Shown here: positions 1 through 8,340 of the stretch, one piece after another
Numbering within the stretch: position 1 is the first letter of the stretch
Layout of the letters: every line of letters starts with the position of its first letter
Assembly: GCF_024362405.1 (NCBI RefSeq)
Contig: NZ_CP101454.1
Coordinates: forward strand, 2,976,001-3,040,000
From: Halorarius litoreus
Lineage (GTDB): Archaea; Halobacteriota; Halobacteria; Halobacteriales; Haloarculaceae
Direction of reading: 5' to 3'
DNA: 64,000 bases
Notes under the pieces: generated by a model
The model's input: only the letters and a program-made list of their open reading frames with translations
Database searches by the model: none
Told to the model about the DNA's origin: nothing
Program-made: the position numbers and the translations under genes

Positions 1-1240
1 CGGCCTCCTCCGGGAGGGTGGCCGCATCGTGGGCGTCGAACTCGACGAACTCGACCCCATCGAGGCCGACGTGGTCATCGCCGCCGACGGCGTCAACAGC
101 GAACTCGCGCGTGACGCGGGGCTGATGGACTGGGACGAACCCGACGAGTGGTTCCAGGGCGTGAAGGCCGTCGTCGACTGCCCGGACGTCGACGACCGGT
201 TCGGCGTCGGCGACGGCGAGGGCGTCGCCCACCTGTTCTCCGGCGACCTGTTCGAAGGTGTCCGCGGTGGTGGGTTCCTCTACACGAACGAGGACTCGCT
301 GTCGATCGGGACAGTGTTCCACCTCGACAGCCTCGTCGCCGAGGAAGCCGAGCCACACGAACTGCTCGACGCGCTCCTGACGCATCCGCTCTTGGCCGAC
401 TGGCTCGGTGACGAGTACCGCGAACGCGAGTACTCGGCGAAACTGGTACCCGACTCGAAGAAGGTCGCGCACCCGTCGCCGCACCGCGGTCGCCTCCTGC
501 TCGTGGGCGACGCGGCCGGCCAGATGCAGGCACAGGGCCCCATCATCAAGGGGATGAACCACGCCGTCACCGCGGGCGCGCTCGCGGCCGAGGCGTTCGT
601 CGAGGGGAAGCGCCGCAACGACACGGACTCCGCCGGCGACCGGTACGAGCAGAAGCTCAAGGACTCGGGAACGATGGGCAAGCTCCGGCCGAATCGCTAC
701 CGCGCAGTGAGCGCGGTCGGCGAGGGCGAGACGGTGACGAACCTCACCGACAGCCTCCTCGAATCGCCGGTCGGTCGGTTCGGGATTCGCCTGCTCGGCG
801 GCCAGCTCGAACGGCTCTACAGCTCGCCGTTCCTCGCCGAGATGATTCCCGACACCCGGACGCCGTACGTGACGCTCCCGACGGTCATCGCCGAGGAGCT
901 CGGCGAGCCTGTCGACGGCGTGAGTTCGGTCGAGCCGCCGTCGCTGGCCGACCGCATCGGCGAGCTCACCTACGACACGGACGTCGGCAACCCCCACATC
1001 GAGGTGCTCGACAACTCGTGGGCCGCGAGCGGTGCGGCGGTCAGCGCGTGTCCGGTGAGTGCACGTGGCTTCGGTGGCGGCTGCTACCGTGAGGAGGAGG
1101 TGAACACGAACGGCCACACCGAGCGCGTCGTGAGCCTCGACACGCAGCCGTGTGTGGAGTGCGGCACGTGTGCGGTCGTGGCGGACACGAAGTGGGAACA
1201 TCCCCGCGGTGGCAAAGGTGTCGAGTACAAGGAGGGGTAG
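1..1240 (+). CDS. fixC: Electron-transfer flavoprotein:quinone oxidoreductase, FixC fused to FixX-type ferredoxin (5' partial)
   Basis: The reading frame is open to the first base, so the N-terminus, including the first FAD-binding motif, lies outside the window. The visible ~412 residues carry the late FAD motif (RLLLVGDAAGQMQAQG, nt ~490-537) of the geranylgeranyl reductase/FixC flavoprotein family. The last ~65 residues are a FixX-like iron-sulfur segment with cysteines in CPVS, GGGCY and CVECGTC. The family moves electrons from ETF to the quinone pool at the membrane. FixC and FixX are separate proteins in nitrogen-fixing bacteria but one chain here. The next gene starts one base after the stop, so the two are probably co-transcribed. 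Family assignment is firm; the electron donor is inferred. Confidence 0.88.
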   Translation, partial: GLLREGGRIVGVELDELDPIEADVVIAADGVNSELARDAGLMDWDEPDEWFQGVKAVVDCPDVDDRFGVGDGEGVAHLFSGDLFEGVRGGGFLYTNEDSLSIGTVFHLDSLVAEEAEPHELLDALLTHPLLADWLGDEYREREYSAKLVPDSKKVAHPSPHRGRLLLVGDAAGQMQAQGPIIKGMNHAVTAGALAAEAFVEGKRRNDTDSAGDRYEQKLKDSGTMGKLRPNRYRAVSAVGEGETVTNLTDSLLESPVGRFGIRLLGGQLERLYSSPFLAEMIPDTRTPYVTLPTVIAEELGEPVDGVSSVEPPSLADRIGELTYDTDVGNPHIEVLDNSWAASGAAVSACPVSARGFGGGCYREEEVNTNGHTERVVSLDTQPCVECGTCAVVADTKWEHPRGGKGVEYKEG

Positions 1241-1241
1241 C

Positions 1242-1601
1242 GTGGACTACGGCGAGCGAATCGACGAGCTCGCTCGCCGGGCCGAGCAGGACCGAACGGC
1301 GTTCACGCCGCCACGCGACCCACCGGAGCCCGAGCGCGCGATGGCCTACCTTCGGGAGGGGTTCGGCGAGGCGGTCGCCCTCTACATCCACGCGCGGACG
1401 GGGGACGAACAGGTCCGGTTCAGCCACCGCGAGTTCGACCGGCTCGAACGCGCGATGAACGACTGGCTCGGGCTCTACACGGCCTGCTACGGCGTCGACT
1501 ACCAGCCGGAGTTCACCGTTCGGGAGGCCGCAGAGCTGCTGATTCGAACACACCACATCGGCGACGTCGCTCAGCTGTTGACGAACGTGCCGGAGCGATA
1601 G
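1242..1601 (+). CDS. Hypothetical protein, haloarchaeal, 119 aa
   Basis: I do not recognise a named domain. It begins with GTG immediately after the fixC stop; an in-frame start further upstream would run inside fixC. The protein is soluble, charged and predicted mostly helical (VDYGERIDELARRAEQD at the start, then a LYIHARTGDE segment), with one cysteine and no signal peptide. The one-base spacing implies co-transcription and perhaps a role linked to the flavoprotein, but that is inference from position only. Confidence 0.7.
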   Translation: MDYGERIDELARRAEQDRTAFTPPRDPPEPERAMAYLREGFGEAVALYIHARTGDEQVRFSHREFDRLERAMNDWLGLYTACYGVDYQPEFTVREAAELLIRTHHIGDVAQLLTNVPER

Positions 1602-1652
1602 GGACTGCCCCCGGCAAAAACTGTTAAGTGCTGTGTGGTGTTACCACGTCTC

Positions 1653-2384
1653 ATGAAGTTCTCGGACGAACTGGAGTTCTCGCACCGTGACCGGAAAGAC
1701 ATCTACGAGTACATCGAGCGGTTCGGGACCGTCGACTACGAGGAGGCCCGGAAGGCCCTCGGGATGGAACCGGAGGCGTTCGGTGCGCACGTGACCGTCC
1801 TGAAGCGAGACGGAGTCGTCGACCGGCACGAGGACACACTCCAGATCGCGTTCGAGGACATCGACATCGAGACGTACAACTGCGACGGCATCGACGTGAC
1901 CATCCGACAGGCCCACGAGGACGACCTCGCGGGGCTGGTCGACGCGATGCACGAGGCGCTCGCGGACAAGACGTACATCGTCGGAGAGAACTTCGCCGAG
2001 ACCATCGAACACGAGAACGTCCTCCTCCGGCACAACGAAGTGAAGTCGCGGAACGTGTTCGTGGCGACCTCTGGCGGGAAAGTGGTCGGCTGGGTCCACC
2101 TCGACAACCCGGAGATGAGCGCGCTGGAACACACCGCCGAACTCACCGTCGGCGTCGTCGATAACTACCGGGGGAAGGGAATCGGCGACCGACTGCTCGA
2201 CCGTGCGACCCGCTGGGCCGCCGAGAACGACATCGAGAAGCTGTACAACTCGGTGCCCGCGACCAACGAGCGGGCCATCGGCTTCCTCGAGGGGCACGGC
2301 TGGGAGACCGAGGCGGTCCGCGAACAGCACTACCGCATCGGCGACGACTACGTCGACGAGGTGATGATGGCGGTCTGGACCTAA
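1653..2384 (+). CDS. GNAT family N-acetyltransferase with N-terminal helical/HTH-like segment
   Basis: 243 residues from the ATG at 1653, which I prefer to the in-frame GTG 18 nt upstream. Residues ~1-60 look like a small winged-helix-type segment (DRKDIYEYIERFGTVDYEEA, then a LKRDGVVDR turn). Residues ~75-243 are a GNAT fold with the acetyl-CoA loop around VVDNYRGKGIGDRLLDRA and the late motif YNSVPATNERAIGFLEGHGW. Substrate unknown. It stands alone, with a T-rich element (ctgttaag, ~1620) upstream. An N-terminal DNA-binding-like region on a GNAT suggests a regulatory or multi-domain architecture, but I cannot confirm DNA binding. Confidence 0.8.
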   Translation: MKFSDELEFSHRDRKDIYEYIERFGTVDYEEARKALGMEPEAFGAHVTVLKRDGVVDRHEDTLQIAFEDIDIETYNCDGIDVTIRQAHEDDLAGLVDAMHEALADKTYIVGENFAETIEHENVLLRHNEVKSRNVFVATSGGKVVGWVHLDNPEMSALEHTAELTVGVVDNYRGKGIGDRLLDRATRWAAENDIEKLYNSVPATNERAIGFLEGHGWETEAVREQHYRIGDDYVDEVMMAVWT

Positions 2385-2536
2385 GACCAGTCCTCGACGT
2401 CGAGCGGCTCTGCAACCACACCCTCTTTTTGGACCGCAACGCGGCCGTGAGCGGTGCACACGTCCTCGTTCTCGGCCCACGGGATGTGGAGCCGGACCGC
2501 GGCCTCGCGCGTGCAGCCCTCGCGTGCACACTCCAT
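2381..2536 (-). CDS. Small Cys/His protein, 51 aa
   Basis: A 51-residue ORF on the minus strand starting MECAREGCTREAAVRLH and ending DVEDWS. Its end overlaps the preceding plus-strand gene by 4 bp (convergent). It has a C-x4-C pair near the N-terminus and a later C-x2-H (VCTAHGR), so a mononuclear zinc site is plausible. This pattern matches small haloarchaeal zinc-finger-like proteins. Function unknown. It is too small for confident homology calling by eye; the clean start, the compositional bias and the tight fit between neighbours support it. Confidence 0.62.
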   Translation of the reverse strand: MECAREGCTREAAVRLHIPWAENEDVCTAHGRVAVQKEGVVAEPLDVEDWS

Positions 2537-2574
2537 GGGTGCTGGTTCGAGCGAGTCGAAGAAAGGGGTTGCCC

Positions 2575-3072
2575 TCACAGCAGGATGACGACCAGCATCG
2601 CGAGGAGCATCGTCCCGGTCAACAGCGCCTGCACGACCGCGGAGGCGAGCATTCCGACGGTCGTGTACGCGGTCGCCCGCAGGCTCGCCTCCACGTCCTC
2701 GTTCTCGCGGTATTCGAGCACGAACACCGTGCCGCCGATACCGATGACGACGCCGAGCGGCCCGGCGACGAACAGGAGCAACAATCCGACCACGGCCGCG
2801 ACGACAGTCGTGGTGGTCGACGCCCCGCCGGCTTTGGCGGCCGCCGCGCCACCGAACCAGTCGGCCAGCAGCGCGAGGACGCCGAGGCCCACCAGCGCGA
2901 CGAGCACCAGCGCGCTCGGCCGTGTGAACCCGGACTGCCACCAGTAGAACAGCACGCCGACGATGGAGAGACTCGCGCCGGGGAGCCCCGGGAGGATGCT
3001 GCCTATCACTCCTGCGGCGAGCAACAGGAGCGTGACGAGCGGCACCAGTGCGAGGCCGAGCACCTCAGTCAT
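2575..3072 (-). CDS. DUF456 family membrane protein
   Basis: 165 residues, mostly hydrophobic, with about four to five transmembrane segments. The N-terminal AAGVIGSILPGLPGASLSI followed by an aromatic LFYWW turn is characteristic of DUF456, whose function is unknown. Later segments are Gly/Val rich (VVAAVVGLLLLFVAGPLG). The start overlaps the end of tmcA by 8 bp, so it is translated as the second gene of a tmcA operon. No enzymatic motif is visible. Confidence 0.85.
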   Translation of the reverse strand: MTEVLGLALVPLVTLLLLAAGVIGSILPGLPGASLSIVGVLFYWWQSGFTRPSALVLVALVGLGVLALLADWFGGAAAAKAGGASTTTTVVAAVVGLLLLFVAGPLGVVIGIGGTVFVLEYRENEDVEASLRATAYTTVGMLASAVVQALLTGTMLLAMLVVILL

Positions 3073-5344
3073 AGCGGGCTGCCTCCTCGAGCGCGGCGTC
3101 GGTGCCGTACTCGCGGACGAGCGGTTGGAGGACGTCCCCGAACGTCCGCATACACTCGCGACGTGAGACGAACCCCAGCTCCTCGGCGACCGCGTCCCAC
3201 TCGCGAGCCTGCAGCGGCTTGCGGACCAGCAGCCGTGCCGCGCGGGTGCCGGGGTCGACGCGGCCGTCGACGAGCGCCCGGAGTGCGACCACGCCGAACG
3301 GGCGGGGCGCGGCGTCGTACAGTCCCGAGCCGAACGCCGCGGCCGCGACGACCCGCCACTCTCGCTCCGTGCAGTCGAGCGGGACCGTCGCGTCTGTCGC
3401 GGCGAGCGTGCCCGCCACGACGTCCGGGTCGCAGTCGTCGAGCGGGTCCGCGAGGACGCTCCGGATGCGTCGCACCAACCAGTCGGCGCTGCGGTCGTGC
3501 AGGGTCTCGCCCGCGTCCGAGAGCGGGTCGACCATGAGCGCCGAGTACTCGCCGGAGGTCGCGTTTCGCGTCGTGGAGAGGTGGACCGTCCGGTAGCCGT
3601 TGTCCCCCCAGAACCGCAGGAGGTCGGGGGTCGCGCCGAACCCGACGGAGAGGTAGTCCACTCTCTCGGTGACCTCCGCGCGTATCTCGTGGAGGAGCCG
3701 CGAGCCGAGCCCCCGCGAGCGGACGGCGTGGTGGGTGGCGATGCGCACGACCCGGAGCCCCTGTGGCGCGCCGGCGTCGGGGTCTCGGAGCTGCGAGGTG
3801 AGCACGTCGGGGATCATGTTCCCCCTGATGCGTTCGCCCTCGTACATCGCCTCGCGGGTCTCGGCCGGGAGGTTCCCCTCCCACGCGAGCAGTGCCACGG
3901 CGACGACGTGTCCGTCGTGGCGGAGGGCTCGCACGTCAAGGTTCGGTGCGTCGAGCAGGCGAGCGAGGTCATCGGGTTCCGTCCGGTAGTGTGCGGCGAC
4001 GAGCAGGCCGAACGCCTCCCGAAGGAGGTGCTCGTCTGCAGCGAGCGTCTCGGAGGCGAGTTCGGCGTAGTCGACGTCGTCGACCGCGACGTCCTCGACG
4101 AGCTGGTCGGCAGCCGGGGTCGCATCGAGCATGAGGACTCTGAACACCCACGTCTCGACCGGGTCGTCCGGTGCGTACCGGATGGGTTCGACCATCGAGA
4201 TCTCGTGGACGTCACGGTCGCTCTCTGTGAGGTGGTCGCGGAACCGGACCGAGAACCCCCGCCCGGCGCCCTCGTAGCCGTGGACCGTCGTCGTGTACGC
4301 GACGGGACGGTCGCCCTCGGCGTAGGTCGCGAGCAGCCGCACCGGGAGTGCGGCGGCCTCGTCGACGACGAGCGCGTCGGCCGTCGCGTCGGTGGCGTCG
4401 GGAGGTCGCTCGAACCAGACGCGGCCCCTCGCGTTCGACCGAACCTCGTGGGCGTCCTCGTCCCACTCGTCGAGCGCACCGAGAGCGTCCAGCAGTTCGG
4501 CGGCACGCTCGAAGACGGCTGCCGCGTTGCGGTAGCCCGGGGCCGTCACGAGCACGTCCGCGCCCTCGGACGCGAGTGCCCCAGCGGCGAGCCCCGCGGC
4601 GCTGGATTTCCCACGACCACGGTCGGCTTCGACGACCACGGCGGCGTTGGGCTCGCGGAGCGCTTCGAGTGCCTGCACGGCCGCGACCTGGTCGCCGGTT
4701 AGGCAGGCGGCGTACGCCTCGGGTGGGAACGTGTGGTTGTCTGGTGCGCTTGGCGCTCGGGCCTGGATTCGGGGTGCTGGCTCCGTGAGGCCGTCGCGCT
4801 CCACGTGGCCGGAATCCGCGTTCACGATGGCGATGCCCGGGTGGACTCGGAGCGTGTCGACGACCCGGTGGCGGAAGTGGTCGGTGACGCCGTCGAGCCC
4901 GAACGGTGGGACGACGAGTCGCTCGTCGAAGTCGTCGCGGCGGTCCGGCCACTCGTCGAGCGGCGGGGTCAGGAGGACGAGCAGGCCGCCGCCGTCGACG
5001 GCCCCGACGGCCCGGCCGAGCGCGTTCGGCGGGAAGGCGTCGTGGGCGTCGAGGACGACGGCCTCGCGGGTCCGGCCGAGCAGTTCGCTCGACTGGCGGG
5101 GTGAGAGGTGTTCGGCGTGGAAGAGGTCGGCCTCGGAGACGACGGTGATACCCGAGCCGTGGACGTCGGTGAGCGCGGCCTCACAGGCGTCGTAGGTCGC
5201 CGCCCGCTCGCCGGCGATGACGAGCACGCGCCGCTCGTTCGTGGCGGCGGCTTCCTCGCGGAGGGCGGTGGCGACCGCGTGCATGCCCGCGTCGAGGACC
5301 GGAGGCGAAAAGGGGCTGTCGGTCGCCGTGGGGCCAAGGCTCAT
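3065..5344 (-). CDS. tmcA: tRNA(Met) cytidine acetyltransferase TmcA
   Basis: 759 residues. TmcA makes N4-acetylcytidine at the wobble position of elongator tRNA-Met in bacteria; archaeal members also acetylate other RNAs. It uses an ATP-dependent helicase module and a GNAT module. Residues ~1-190 are the N-terminal domain. Residues ~215-440 form the helicase core with a Walker A at EADRGRGKSS (240-249) and a Walker B-like LVVDEAAALP. Residues ~450-620 form the GNAT domain, with the acetyl-CoA loop RSRGLGSRLLHEI. The rest is the C-terminal RNA-binding tail. Length and order match the family. A divergent reductase gene begins 24 bp upstream of its start. Confidence 0.93.
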   Translation of the reverse strand: MSLGPTATDSPFSPPVLDAGMHAVATALREEAAATNERRVLVIAGERAATYDACEAALTDVHGSGITVVSEADLFHAEHLSPRQSSELLGRTREAVVLDAHDAFPPNALGRAVGAVDGGGLLVLLTPPLDEWPDRRDDFDERLVVPPFGLDGVTDHFRHRVVDTLRVHPGIAIVNADSGHVERDGLTEPAPRIQARAPSAPDNHTFPPEAYAACLTGDQVAAVQALEALREPNAAVVVEADRGRGKSSAAGLAAGALASEGADVLVTAPGYRNAAAVFERAAELLDALGALDEWDEDAHEVRSNARGRVWFERPPDATDATADALVVDEAAALPVRLLATYAEGDRPVAYTTTVHGYEGAGRGFSVRFRDHLTESDRDVHEISMVEPIRYAPDDPVETWVFRVLMLDATPAADQLVEDVAVDDVDYAELASETLAADEHLLREAFGLLVAAHYRTEPDDLARLLDAPNLDVRALRHDGHVVAVALLAWEGNLPAETREAMYEGERIRGNMIPDVLTSQLRDPDAGAPQGLRVVRIATHHAVRSRGLGSRLLHEIRAEVTERVDYLSVGFGATPDLLRFWGDNGYRTVHLSTTRNATSGEYSALMVDPLSDAGETLHDRSADWLVRRIRSVLADPLDDCDPDVVAGTLAATDATVPLDCTEREWRVVAAAAFGSGLYDAAPRPFGVVALRALVDGRVDPGTRAARLLVRKPLQAREWDAVAEELGFVSRRECMRTFGDVLQPLVREYGTDAALEEAARYD

Positions 5345-5368
5345 ACCTGCCCCGCCTGTGGCCGAGGT

Positions 5369-6388
5369 ATGGAGTCACGCCAGTGGATTCTCGACTCGCG
5401 ACCGACCGGCGAACCGACGATGGAGAACTTCGAACTCGAGACGGTCGAACTCCCCGACCTCGGGGCGCGCGAGGTGCTCGTGCGGACGCTCTATCAGTCG
5501 GTCGACCCCTACATGCGGGGCCGGATGCGCGACGCGGAGTCCTACGCCGAGCCGTGGGATGTCGGCGAGCCGATGAAGGCCGGTGTGGTGGGTGAGGTCG
5601 TCGACAGCGAGCACCCGACGTTCGACCAGGGGGACGTCGTCACCGGCGAACTGCTGTGGGCCGACTACGCCGTCGCGGACGGTGACGAGCTTCGAGGGGT
5701 GAACCCATCGCTCGCACCCGTCTCGACGGCGCTCGGGGTGCTCGGGATGCCCGGCGTGACGGCGTACTACGGCCTGCTCGACGTGGGCGACCCGTCGCCG
5801 GGCGAGACCGTGGTGGTGAACGCCGCTGCGGGCGCGGTCGGGAGCGTCGTCGGGCAGGTCGCCAAACTCGCCGGCTGTCACGTCGTCGGCATCGCCGGCG
5901 CCGACGAGAAGATCGAGTGGCTGGAGGACGAGCTCGGGTTCGACGCCGGCATCAACTACAAGACCGAGGACGTTCGGTCGCGGCTGCAGGCGGAAACCGA
6001 CGGCGTCGACGTCTACTTCGACAACGTCGGCGGCGACGTGACGGACGCCGTGTGGCCCCTGCTCAACGTTCGCTGTCGCGTGGTCGTCTGCGGGCAGATA
6101 TCGCTCTACAACGCGACCGAGACGCCGGTCGGACCCCGAAAGCTGGGTCAGCTCATCACGACCCGTGGGACGGTCGAGGGCGTGCTCGTTCGCGACTACG
6201 CCCCCGAGCGGTGGGCCGAGGCCATCTCCCAGCTCGGTGAGTGGGTCGGGTCGGGCGACCTCGGATATCGAGAGAACGTCGTCGAGGGGCTGGAGAACGC
6301 CCCAGATGCGTTCCTCGGACTGTTCGAGGGTGTGAACGTCGGCAAACAGCTCGTGCAGGTCGCCGAGGCCGAGTACGCCGACATCTGA
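5369..6388 (+). CDS. NADP-dependent oxidoreductase, MDR superfamily (CurA/prostaglandin reductase type)
   Basis: 339 residues beginning MESRQWILDSRPTGEPT, which fits the leukotriene B4 12-hydroxydehydrogenase / CurA branch of medium-chain dehydrogenases that lack zinc. The region VDPYMRGRMRD and the nucleotide-binding stretch VVVNAAAGAVGSVVGQVAKL (~150-169) are diagnostic; the expected AGxxGxxG is present. The family reduces the C=C bond of enones using NADPH. ATG 5369 was chosen over longer in-frame extensions that run back through tmcA. Substrate unknown. Confidence 0.88.
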   Translation: MESRQWILDSRPTGEPTMENFELETVELPDLGAREVLVRTLYQSVDPYMRGRMRDAESYAEPWDVGEPMKAGVVGEVVDSEHPTFDQGDVVTGELLWADYAVADGDELRGVNPSLAPVSTALGVLGMPGVTAYYGLLDVGDPSPGETVVVNAAAGAVGSVVGQVAKLAGCHVVGIAGADEKIEWLEDELGFDAGINYKTEDVRSRLQAETDGVDVYFDNVGGDVTDAVWPLLNVRCRVVVCGQISLYNATETPVGPRKLGQLITTRGTVEGVLVRDYAPERWAEAISQLGEWVGSGDLGYRENVVEGLENAPDAFLGLFEGVNVGKQLVQVAEAEYADI

Positions 6389-6490
6389 CCTCGGGCTGCT
6401 TGTCAGCGGCGTCGTGTTTTATCTGTTGGGAACAGAGGAGTTGTCCGCGACCTCGTAGGCCGTGTGCCGGCGTGACACCCGCACGAGCGT

Positions 6491-6507
6491 TCAAAAGCCC
6501 TTTTATG
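6491..6507 (+). promoter_or_regulatory. Promoter of the rpl7ae operon (BRE + TATA)
   Basis: A purine-rich tcaaaag followed by cttttatg matches the archaeal BRE/TATA arrangement. Transcription would begin near 6531, which leaves an unusually long leader of ~125 nt before rpl7ae. Confidence 0.6.
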
Positions 6508-6530
6508 CCCCGCCTCTCTACGACAGAGTA

Positions 6531-6655
6531 CAGCCGACACGGGGTTGTGATGCCCCTAGCCAAGGACTTGCGTGGTACGGGCAACTGTGCCGCGAGAACC
6601 GCGCTGCGGTTCGGAGGCGGGGGGGCGCGAGCCCGCGTGTCGGAGGTGAACATCA
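6531..6655 (+). promoter_or_regulatory. Long structured 5' leader of the rpl7ae operon with a Shine-Dalgarno site
   Basis: Most haloarchaeal genes here look leaderless, but rpl7ae is preceded by ~125 nt of predicted transcript. It contains a perfect 7-bp hairpin (gaaccgc 6596-6602 / gcggttc 6606-6612), a second GC stem (gcggg 6617-6621 / cccgc 6632-6636) and a full Shine-Dalgarno sequence ggaggtga at 6642-6649, six bases before the ATG. The string tcggagg occurs twice (6611, 6640). Some archaeal L7Ae proteins autoregulate by binding a kink-turn in their own leader; whether one forms here is inference. Confidence 0.5.
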
Positions 6656-7018
6656 ATGAGTGTGTACGTAGACTACGACGTACCCGCAGACCTCGCAGAG
6701 GACGCCCTCGAGGCGCTCGAGGTTGCCCGGGACACCGGCACGGTAAAGAAAGGAACGAACGAGACGACGAAGGCGGTCGAGCGAGGCAACGCAGAGCTCG
6801 TCGTCATCGCGGAGGACGTCAGCCCGGAGGAGGTCGTCATGCACCTTCCCGAGCTCGCCGCGGAGAAGGACATCCCGTACATCTTCGTCGAGAGCCAGGA
6901 CGACGTCGGCCACGCCGCCGGCCTCTCCGTCGGCTCCGCTGCCGCCGCCATCACGGACGCCGGCGAGGCAGTGAACGACGTCGAGGACATCGCCTCGAAG
7001 ATCGAGGAGCTCCAGTAG
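6656..7018 (+). CDS. rpl7ae: 50S ribosomal protein L7Ae
   Basis: 120 residues ([20 protein letters not shown]). L7Ae binds kink-turns in 23S rRNA, box C/D and H/ACA guide RNAs, and RNase P RNA. The signature around [16 protein letters not shown] and [13 protein letters not shown] is visible. First gene of a ribosomal operon with rps28e, rpl24e and ndk, the standard archaeal order. Its partners in C/D RNPs, Nop5 and fibrillarin, are at 33.2-34.6 kb. Confidence 0.97.
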   Translation: MSVYVDYDVPADLAEDALEALEVARDTGTVKKGTNETTKAVERGNAELVVIAEDVSPEEVVMHLPELAAEKDIPYIFVESQDDVGHAAGLSVGSAAAAITDAGEAVNDVEDIASKIEELQ

Positions 7019-7022
7019 ACCC

Positions 7023-7247
7023 ATGTCCGCTGAAGAGGAGGGGAACGACGCCACGTCCGCCGAGGTCATCGAGGTCGTCGGCAAGACCGGCATGCACGGT
7101 GAGGCCATGCAGGTCAAGTGCCGCATCCAGGAGGGCGAGAACCAGGGCCGCATCATCACGCGGAACTGTCTCGGCCCGGTGCGCGTCGGCGACGTCATCC
7201 AGCTCCGAGAGACCGCACGCGAAGCCGACTCCATCGGAGGTCAGTAA
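7023..7247 (+). CDS. rps28e: 30S ribosomal protein S28e
   Basis: 74 residues with the S28e core [17 protein letters not shown] and the conserved C-terminal [14 protein letters not shown]. Small-subunit protein specific to archaea and eukaryotes. Begins 4 nt after rpl7ae; its stop codon TAA shares its last A with the ATG of rpl24e. Confidence 0.97.
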   Translation: MSAEEEGNDATSAEVIEVVGKTGMHGEAMQVKCRIQEGENQGRIITRNCLGPVRVGDVIQLRETAREADSIGGQ

Positions 7248-7672
7248 TGCCCCGAACGCGAGAATGTGACTTCTGTGGCGCGGACATCGAGCCCGGGACG
7301 GGCACGATGCTCGTGCTGAACGACGGCAGCACCCACCACTTCTGCTCCGCGAAATGCGAGAAGAACGTGGACCTCGGTCGCGAGGCCCGCGAACTCGAGT
7401 GGACCGCCCAGGCCCGTGCCCAGGGCGCCGCTCGCGCCGCGAAGCAGCAGCAGGAGGAACCCGAGGCCGAGGAGGCCGAGGAGGAGGAACCGGCCGCCAC
7501 GCCCGACCTCGAAGACGCCGAAGCCGAGGAGGCCGAGGCTGACGAGGAGAGCGAGGCAGAGGACGAGGCGGAGGCCGAGGAGGCCGACGCCGAAGAGGAA
7601 GATGCTGACGCCGAGGAAGCTGACGAGGCTGACGAGGCCGAAGCTGACGCGGACGAGGACGACGAGGAATGA
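7247..7672 (+). CDS. rpl24e: 50S ribosomal protein L24e with long acidic C-terminal extension
   Basis: 141 residues. Residues 1-~65 are a complete L24e with the four-cysteine zinc site (C7, C10, C33, C37; [13 protein letters not shown] and [10 protein letters not shown]). Haloarchaeal L24e is usually about 60-67 residues. Here residues ~70-141 are an added tail made almost only of Glu, Asp and Ala with no basic residue. The start overlaps rps28e by one base and the end overlaps ndk by ATGA, so the tail is part of the operon reading frame and not an annotation artefact. Role of the tail unknown. Confidence 0.95.
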   Translation: MPRTRECDFCGADIEPGTGTMLVLNDGSTHHFCSAKCEKNVDLGREARELEWTAQARAQGAARAAKQQQEEPEAEEAEEEEPAATPDLEDAEAEEAEADEESEAEDEAEAEEADAEEEDADAEEADEADEAEADADEDDEE

Positions 7673-8148
7673 GCCACCACGACGAGCGCACGTTCGTGAT
7701 GGTGAAGCCCGACGGCGTCCAGCGTGGTCTCATCGGGGACATCGTCTCCCGGTTCGAGGACCGCGGGCTGAAGCTCGTCGGCGCGAAGTTCATGCAGATC
7801 GACGAGGAGCTCGCCCACGAGCACTACGGTGAGCACGAGGGCAAGCCCTTCTTCGAGGGCCTCGTCGAGTTCATCACTTCCGGGCCCGTCTTCGCGATGG
7901 TCTGGGAGGGCGCGGACGCCACTCGGCAGGTCCGCAAGATGATGGGCGAGACCGACCCCGCAGACTCCGCTCCCGGCACGATTCGGGGCGACTACGGGCT
8001 CGACCTCGGCCACAACGTCATCCACGGCTCGGACCACGAGGACGAGGGCGCGAACGAGCGCGAAATCGCGCTGTTCTTCGACGAGGACGAACTCGTCGAC
8101 TACGACCTCGACACCTCGGCGTGGGTGTACGAAGACGAGAGTCACTGA
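7669..8148 (+). CDS. ndk: Nucleoside-diphosphate kinase
   Basis: 159 residues. Transfers phosphate between nucleoside tri- and diphosphates through a phosphohistidine. The family start [15 protein letters not shown] and the active-site histidine in GHNVIHGSD (H119) are present. Translationally coupled to rpl24e (ATGA overlap), as in other archaea. The last codons and stop lie in a 17-bp sequence repeated 57 bp downstream. Confidence 0.97.
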   Translation: MSHHDERTFVMVKPDGVQRGLIGDIVSRFEDRGLKLVGAKFMQIDEELAHEHYGEHEGKPFFEGLVEFITSGPVFAMVWEGADATRQVRKMMGETDPADSAPGTIRGDYGLDLGHNVIHGSDHEDEGANEREIALFFDEDELVDYDLDTSAWVYEDESH

Positions 8149-8207
8149 GCGCGGCTCCGTCCGCGCGGCCTGAGTCTCGTTCGAGCAGAGGACGAGAGTC
8201 ACTGAGC
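8134..8207 (+). repeat. 17-bp direct repeat spanning the ndk stop codon
   Basis: gacgagagtcactgagc occurs at 8134-8150, covering the last four codons and stop of ndk, and again at 8191-8207 in the following non-coding DNA. The second copy is not in a gene. It looks like a short duplication of the gene end; the rest of 8149-8340 holds nothing I can identify. Confidence 0.85.
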
Positions 8208-8340
8208 ACTCTCGATTTCTTCCACGTTTCGACGTCCGAGCCGCTGCTGTGGCCAGTCGGCCCCGTCCTGAATCACCCGCCCATAGCCGGGTGAGGTCGT
8301 GTGCGTAGATTGAAGTGTACTTCACGCGTGCCACCAGCAT

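Noticed and set aside
6541..6655. C/D-box guide RNA in the rpl7ae leader
   Set aside because: A TGATG-like C box occurs (gttgtgatg), but no convincing D box (CTGA) or C'/D' pair at suitable spacing was found.
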